This document shows positions 59,904 to 64,000 of a DNA stretch of 64,000 bases, piece after piece; position 1 is the stretch's first letter, and the number at the start of each line of letters is the position of its first letter. Source of the DNA: Methylobacterium terricola (GTDB lineage: Bacteria; Pseudomonadota; Alphaproteobacteria; Rhizobiales; Beijerinckiaceae); NCBI RefSeq assembly GCF_006151805.1, contig NZ_VDDA01000006.1:204349-268348 (forward strand), in the 5' to 3' direction. The translations under genes were made by a program, and so were the position numbers. Under the pieces are notes generated by a model, which saw only the letters and a list, made by a program, of their open reading frames with translations, was not told where the DNA came from and searched no databases.

Positions 59904-60019
59904 CTCGGCGACCTAAGCTGCTCCAGGCATTTACGAATTCGCTGAACCGCCCTGCGGTTTGAGCGTGTTGCTACACACCGCTGCTACACAGGCCGTCCGC
60001 GAGACGGCGGGAGCGCGGT

Positions 60020-60853
60020 TTGGGTTCGGTCGCCAACATCGTCCAGCGCGGACGCATCTTCCACTTCCGACGCCGTGTTCCGGCCGACCTGCGGCGATGC
60101 CTGGGCCGCAACGAGCTCGTGTGCAGCCTCGGCACAGGCGACATCCGTACTGCCAAGTTCCAGGCCTGTCGGTCATACGTGGCGGCGGAAGAGCTGTTCT
60201 CGACCCTGCGCGCCACGCCGATGCTGCCAGCGATCTTCCGCGACATCATCGGGCGGCTCGACGCGGCTGGGGCCGCCTACGCCGTTCTCGGGCGCATCGC
60301 CTTGACGCTGCACGAGCAGGCTCGCTTTGTCGGCGACATCGAGATCGTGGCTGATCTCGGCACGGATGGGGGCGAGCGCGCGGCAGACCTCGTGCGGGCG
60401 ACGCGGACCCGGTTCGCCGCTCATATGGACCCGCATCTATGCCGGCGGCCCATCGAGCTGACGCTGCGGCCCTGCACCTGCGCGACCGAGTCGGGGCTGC
60501 TGGGCAATGCGATCACCCGCCCGTGGTTCGGCGTCCCGGCGCGGCTGGCGAGCGCGGAGCACCTGCTTTGGCTTTGGTGCCACACCGAGGCCCCCGATCA
60601 TGCCATGAACGCCAGTGCGCTGATCGCGGGCGGCACGGTCGACCTCCACCGAGTGCAGGGCCTGCTGCGCGAGACCGACGACATTGAGGAAAGCGGCCAG
60701 CGGCGGCTGCGACTGGCGATTGGAGACGCGGTCCTGTCGACGACGTCCTCGTTCAGCCGGTTCATGACGGAGCGTCGTGCCCGGCTCGACCCGAACCAAG
60801 TGCCGGTCTGGCAACTACAACGGGCGAAGGCCGCGGACAGCGACAAGCGCTGA
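60020..60853 (+). CDS. integrase-arm (DUF6538-type) / nucleotidyltransferase-like fusion protein
   Basis: 277 residues with a TTG start (GGGAG at 60010-60014). Residues 1-60 (GRIFHFRRRVPADLRRCLGR, ELVCSLGTGD) match the N-terminal arm DNA-binding domain of tyrosine recombinases. The catalytic recombinase domain is missing. Instead residues 72-230 resemble an AbiEii/MNT nucleotidyltransferase fold: LDAAGAAYAVLGRIALTLHE, FVGDIEIVAD (Asp106, Glu108), and LASAEHLLWLWCHT then GTVDLHRVQGLLRE. The canonical GG/GS is GR and the second Asp is Glu, so activity may be altered. It lies 116 bases after tRNA-Gln. Confidence 0.7.
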   Translation: MGSVANIVQRGRIFHFRRRVPADLRRCLGRNELVCSLGTGDIRTAKFQACRSYVAAEELFSTLRATPMLPAIFRDIIGRLDAAGAAYAVLGRIALTLHEQARFVGDIEIVADLGTDGGERAADLVRATRTRFAAHMDPHLCRRPIELTLRPCTCATESGLLGNAITRPWFGVPARLASAEHLLWLWCHTEAPDHAMNASALIAGGTVDLHRVQGLLRETDDIEESGQRRLRLAIGDAVLSTTSSFSRFMTERRARLDPNQVPVWQLQRAKAADSDKR

Positions 60854-61250
60854 GGGCGCGGCCGTCCGACACGCCAGCTCAGCATCGCTGCGTAGGGAGA
60901 CCGCGTCCACGGCTATTTGGCGCCGATAGCGGCCACTACGTTACACCGAAAATCACTCCAGCCGGCGCCAGACGGACTGGACCGGCAGGCCGCCCTGCCG
61001 CCTACGGCGCCTCAGCCGGTAAGCACCGGCGTACAGCCGGCAGGCGGTTGAATGCCCCCTTGGTCCCCGGCACCTCTGCCACCATGCCCTATGACTTAGC
61101 GCTCTTGAGCTCTCCGCCCGGCTGACCTCAGCACCGCGACCACCCGACGCGGACCATTGCAGATTTTCCACGAATCTTGACCCCGCCAAGTGTTTGAAAC
61201 TTGGCACCTCTCGACGGGCCGGTTCTGCCGACATGCGGCCTCGACGGCGG
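60854..61250. other. 397-base gap without a supported gene
   Basis: Short frames on both strands show no recognisable family. The region separates the fusion gene from the truncated methyltransferase and may contain remnants of the lost C-terminus of either gene. Confidence 0.4.
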
Positions 61251-61649
61251 TCAGCGACCTCCAGCTCGGCCCGATAGGTCAATGCCTCTGGAGACGCTCA
61301 TCAACCTCACAGCCACCCCACTGCTCTCGGCGCAACGACAGGCGCAGTTCACGGCCGTCAACGCGGGCAATCGATCATCGACCCAGCGCAGCTCCGGGTG
61401 CAGCCGCCTGCCCTCCGCACGCATCCCAGCGGCAGGCTCGGCGGCTACGACCTCGAAGCCCAAGCCGACTAGCCACGCCACGTCACGGCCGGAGCCCGCT
61501 CCGACATCGAGGGCGAGGCGTCCCGCACCGCTCGGCAACAGGTCCTGAAGCCGCCCCCACAGAGCTCCAGCGCTCACCGCTTCGTAGCGCGCCGTGAACG
61601 CCGCCGCTCCGCGATCGTAGGCGGCGATGGCCCCATTTAAAACACTCAT
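61251..61649 (-). pseudogene. truncated class I SAM-dependent methyltransferase
   Basis: About 132 codons from ATG 61649. The first 100 residues carry a methyltransferase start (MSVLNGAIAAYDRGAAAFT) and the SAM-binding motif I (LALDVGAGSGRDVAWL), then VVAAEPAAGMRAEG and WVDDRLPALTAVN. After that the sequence is unrelated (Cys/Arg-rich) and stops, so the catalytic and substrate-binding half is gone. It probably broke when the insertion formed. It lies divergent from the HNH pair. Confidence 0.75.
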
Positions 61650-61794
61650 GCGGCCCGTGGAGCAGAAATGCCGACTGGATCGGCGATGAAGAGACCGGGA
61701 CGTTCTGCGTCGACGCGGGCGCGTCATCAAGTCTGTCGGCCAGCGATACGATCGTGGCCTTGCCAAACGTCGGGCGCTCCACCACGCTCGACGG

Positions 61795-62721
61795 ATGGTT
61801 CACCTGTTCGTCGCGATCACCGACCGGGACTGGTTCGATGCCCTCGCCCGGCAGACGCCGGATGAGGTAAACTTCTGGCAGCCGAGCGGTCGCTACAACT
61901 TCCGCGCCCTACAGCCGGGTGAACTGCTGCTGTTCAAACTACACGCGCCCGACGATGTCATCGTCGGCGGTGGCGTATTCTCCCACGGCTCGCTCGCACC
62001 ACTGTCACTGGCCTGGGAAGCCTTCGAGACCCGCAATGGGGCGTCCAGTCTCGCCGAGATGCGCCGACGCATCGCGCGCTACCGGCGAGAGGCGGGACCG
62101 CTTGACCCACGCAGCGATCCGATGATCGGCTGCCGCATCCTGACGCAGCCGTTCTTCTGGCCTCGCGCGCAATGGTTACCGACCCCAGCGAGCTTCGCCA
62201 AGGCCATCGTTCAGGGTAAGGGGTACAGCACCGACGAACTTGAGGGACGCGCGATCTGGGACGCTGTGACTGAGCGTCTCGCCACAGGTTCGGCGTCTGA
62301 GCCGGCAGCGCCTGCTGTAGACCTTCCCCGCTACGGTTCCCCTGTGCTGGTGCTGCCTCGTCTTGGTCAGGGAGCGTTCCGTCTGGCCGTGACCGACGGC
62401 TACGAGCGGCGCTGTGCCGTCACGGGCGAGCGGACGCTGCCGATCCTGGACGCCGCCCACATCCGCCCATTCACTGAGGGCGGTGCGCATCACCTCTCCA
62501 ACGGGCTGCTGCTGCGCACCGACATCCACCGACTCTTCGATCTCGGCTACGTCACGGTCTCGCCGGACCACCGATTTGAGGTGAGCGCCCGGCTGAAGGC
62601 CGATTTCGATAACGGCCGACAGTACTACGACCTGCACGGTGCAACGGTTCGTCCGCCGCGCGGCGGAGCGCCATCGCCTGACGCACTGCGCTGGCACCGC
62701 GAGGAACGTTACCGCGGATGA
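61795..62721 (+). CDS. HNH endonuclease with N-terminal sensing-type domain
   Basis: 308 residues. The C-terminal HNH domain is clear: RRCAVTGERTLPILDAAHIRPF and SNGLLLRTDIHRLFD. The N-terminal 170 residues (FVAITDRDWFDALARQTPDE, LQPGELLLFKLH, FSHGSLAPLSLAWEAF) resemble PUA/EVE-like folds used by modification-dependent nucleases to read modified bases. A type IV restriction role is inferred. The stop overlaps the next gene by 4 bases (ATGA at 62718-62721). Confidence 0.8.
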   Translation: MVHLFVAITDRDWFDALARQTPDEVNFWQPSGRYNFRALQPGELLLFKLHAPDDVIVGGGVFSHGSLAPLSLAWEAFETRNGASSLAEMRRRIARYRREAGPLDPRSDPMIGCRILTQPFFWPRAQWLPTPASFAKAIVQGKGYSTDELEGRAIWDAVTERLATGSASEPAAPAVDLPRYGSPVLVLPRLGQGAFRLAVTDGYERRCAVTGERTLPILDAAHIRPFTEGGAHHLSNGLLLRTDIHRLFDLGYVTVSPDHRFEVSARLKADFDNGRQYYDLHGATVRPPRGGAPSPDALRWHREERYRG

Positions 62722-63668
62722 CAGCCGACCCGCTCACCGACGCGGCGATGCGCGCAGCCGCCGTCGAGCAGCTACGGCGCCGCGCGGTTGCAGGCGTGCT
62801 CACGTCGGACGACCTCGCGGCCGGCTTCGCCTACGCGGGCGAGCGCGTACCTCTGATCAACCCGCAGCGCGGCATCTTCCGCCCACGCGTGATGCGTCAC
62901 CTGCTCAGCGTGCGCACGGTCTTCCCGAGCACGGGCAGCAAGATCTGGTACGACGACCAGCGGCAGGTTCACCGCCAGATTCTGGCCGGCGACGAAGTGG
63001 TGGATTATGCCTTCATGGTCGGCGGCCCCGACATGCCGGAGAACCGTCACCTACGCGAGGCGATGCGGGAAGCGGTGCCGATCCTGTACTTCCTCGGGGT
63101 CGCACCGGGCCGCTACACGCTGGTGTACCCGACCTATGTCGCCGACTGGTCAGCGGACACGCTGACGGCGCGGCTCGCATTCGGAGCGCCAGCCGGCGAG
63201 CTCGGGCTCAGAGAAGCAGAGGCCCCCCGGAACATGCCGACGGCGGCAGAGCGGCGCTATGGCCTGCGGCTCGTGCGGCAGCGCCTGCATCAGGCTACAT
63301 TCCGGGAGGCCGTCCTGGCCGCCTACGGGGGGCGATGCGCGATCTCGGGGCTGCCGGAGCCACGCCTACTTGACGCTGCGCACATAGCACCGGACCGGGA
63401 CGAGACCCTCGGTCAGCCGATCGTGCCGAACGGTCTGCCACTATCCAAGGTGCACCATGCCGCGTTCGACGCCCACCTCATCGGCATCGATCCAGACTTC
63501 CGGATACACGTCAGCCCGCAGCTCCTGGCGATCGATGACGGCCCGATGCTAGAACAGGGGATCAAGGCAATGGCCGGCCGCACAATACGGCTCCCCAACC
63601 GTCGCGCCGATCAACCGGATCGCGATCGCCTGAGCGCGCGGTTCGCTGACTTTCAGAGCCGAAACTGA
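62718..63668 (+). CDS. HNH endonuclease, partner of the upstream HNH protein
   Basis: 316 residues. The HNH domain is GRCAISGLPEPRLLDAAHIAPDRDE, then VPNGLPLSKVHHAAFDAHLIGI. The N-terminal part (IFRPRVMRHLLSVRTVFPS, IWYDDQRQVHRQILAGDEVVD, VAPGRYTLVYPTYVADWS) is a separate domain common in two-domain HNH proteins of this type and likely recognises DNA. The ATGA overlap with the previous gene and the shared fold point to a two-subunit or tandem system. Confidence 0.82.
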   Translation: MTADPLTDAAMRAAAVEQLRRRAVAGVLTSDDLAAGFAYAGERVPLINPQRGIFRPRVMRHLLSVRTVFPSTGSKIWYDDQRQVHRQILAGDEVVDYAFMVGGPDMPENRHLREAMREAVPILYFLGVAPGRYTLVYPTYVADWSADTLTARLAFGAPAGELGLREAEAPRNMPTAAERRYGLRLVRQRLHQATFREAVLAAYGGRCAISGLPEPRLLDAAHIAPDRDETLGQPIVPNGLPLSKVHHAAFDAHLIGIDPDFRIHVSPQLLAIDDGPMLEQGIKAMAGRTIRLPNRRADQPDRDRLSARFADFQSRN

Positions 63669-63748
63669 CCCCATGCAGACCTTGAAGCACCATAGCTCAG
63701 ATGGCCGCTTCGTAGGAAGAAGCAGCCCCTTGAGTGGCGGCCACGACA

Positions 63749-63775
63749 TCAGAGTCTTATGCTCAGAGTCTTATG
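63749..63775. repeat. 13-bp direct repeat
   Basis: TCAGAGTCTTATG occurs at 63749-63761 and 63763-63775, one base apart, between the second HNH gene and the transposase fragment. It could be a slippage or insertion footprint. Confidence 0.7.
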
Positions 63776-63884
63776 GCAGCCTAGCTTGAACCCTTTCTGC
63801 AGTGATAGCTTGCGGCAGGAAGCAGGTCATTTTAGCGACTATCGCCGAAGATCCGGAAGTTGCGAATAGCAAAATTAAGAGCGC

Positions 63885-64000
63885 CTAACAGAACCGCCTG
63901 ATCTGGCGGAGGGTGATGAGGCTTGCCTGCAGGAACGTGAAGGCCTCGTAGATGTCGGCGCGGCGTTCGTAGCGGACGGGCAAGCGGCGGGCGCGGTTGA
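63885..64000 (-). CDS. IS5-family transposase, C-terminal end (partial)
   Basis: The minus strand from the window edge reads NRARRLPVRYERRADIYEAF, then a helix ending LITLRQIRRFC and TAG at 63885-63887. This is the recognisable tail of IS5-family (IS4/IS5 group) transposases of Methylobacterium. The rest of the element lies outside the window; terminal inverted repeats could not be identified. It suggests a mobile element bounds the accessory segment. Confidence 0.85.
   Translation of the reverse strand, partial: NRARRLPVRYERRADIYEAFTFLQASLITLRQIRRFC

Overview
The window looks like chromosomal DNA from a Methylobacterium/Methylorubrum-type alphaproteobacterium (order Hyphomicrobiales). The evidence is the very high GC content with GC-rich third codon positions, an E1-beta subunit that carries its own lipoyl domain, GcrA-like, GapR (DUF2312) and MucR/Ros-type regulators, a probable alpha-r8 (mmgR/suhB) small RNA, a serine-cycle-type glycerate 2-kinase, a cysteine-free 41-residue L36 and a carotenoid desaturase/acyltransferase/glycosyltransferase set. 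Nothing was searched; family names come from motif recognition.

Layout. 1-6351: pyruvate dehydrogenase operon (pdhA partial, pdhB, DUF5076, a Uma2-like nuclease gene, pdhC, lpd). 6449-8075: small exported or membrane proteins, then a probable sRNA with a clear intrinsic terminator. 8296-13640 (minus): gyrB overlapping purC, an aldo/keto reductase and an MBL hydrolase. 13890-19005: mixed metabolic genes (VOC protein, DUF2189, beta-lactamase-like hydrolase, nitronate monooxygenase, M20 amidohydrolase). 19094-22309: a tight plus-strand cassette of membrane protein, winged-helix regulator, cis-prenyltransferase and BchE-like B12/radical-SAM enzyme, with a repeated CTTTGCA motif at its promoter and at an internal start codon. 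22310-24560: a low-GC insert with a stand-alone OLD-family ATPase/nuclease. 24623-36068: ggt, an exported MBL protein, an internally shortened CutA, NAD kinase, a hybrid histidine kinase, speG, an L,D-transpeptidase, a palindromic intergenic element and a porin.

36242-50772: housekeeping and regulatory genes (beta-propeller protein, GcrA-like protein, DUF3095, GapR, DUF1244, N-formylglutamate amidohydrolase, EamA transporter, glycerate kinase, DUF1036, a coupled pair of tiny membrane proteins, BrnT/BrnA toxin-antitoxin, pyruvate kinase, alpha/beta hydrolase, TPR protein, rpmJ). 50984-54482: carotenoid end-modification operon joined by GTGA overlaps, followed by an amidase. 57014-59350: glycine-rich and other small proteins and a cysteine-free MucR homologue.

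59830-64000: a tRNA-Gln(CTG) gene is followed by an accessory segment: a recombinase arm-binding domain fused to a nucleotidyltransferase-like domain, a truncated methyltransferase, two overlapping HNH endonuclease genes, and the C-terminus of an IS5-type transposase at the window edge. This reads as a remodelled integration site carrying defence functions.

The main candidates for undescribed biology are the CTTTGCA-marked prenyltransferase/radical-SAM cassette and the integrase-arm/nucleotidyltransferase fusion next to tRNA-Gln.
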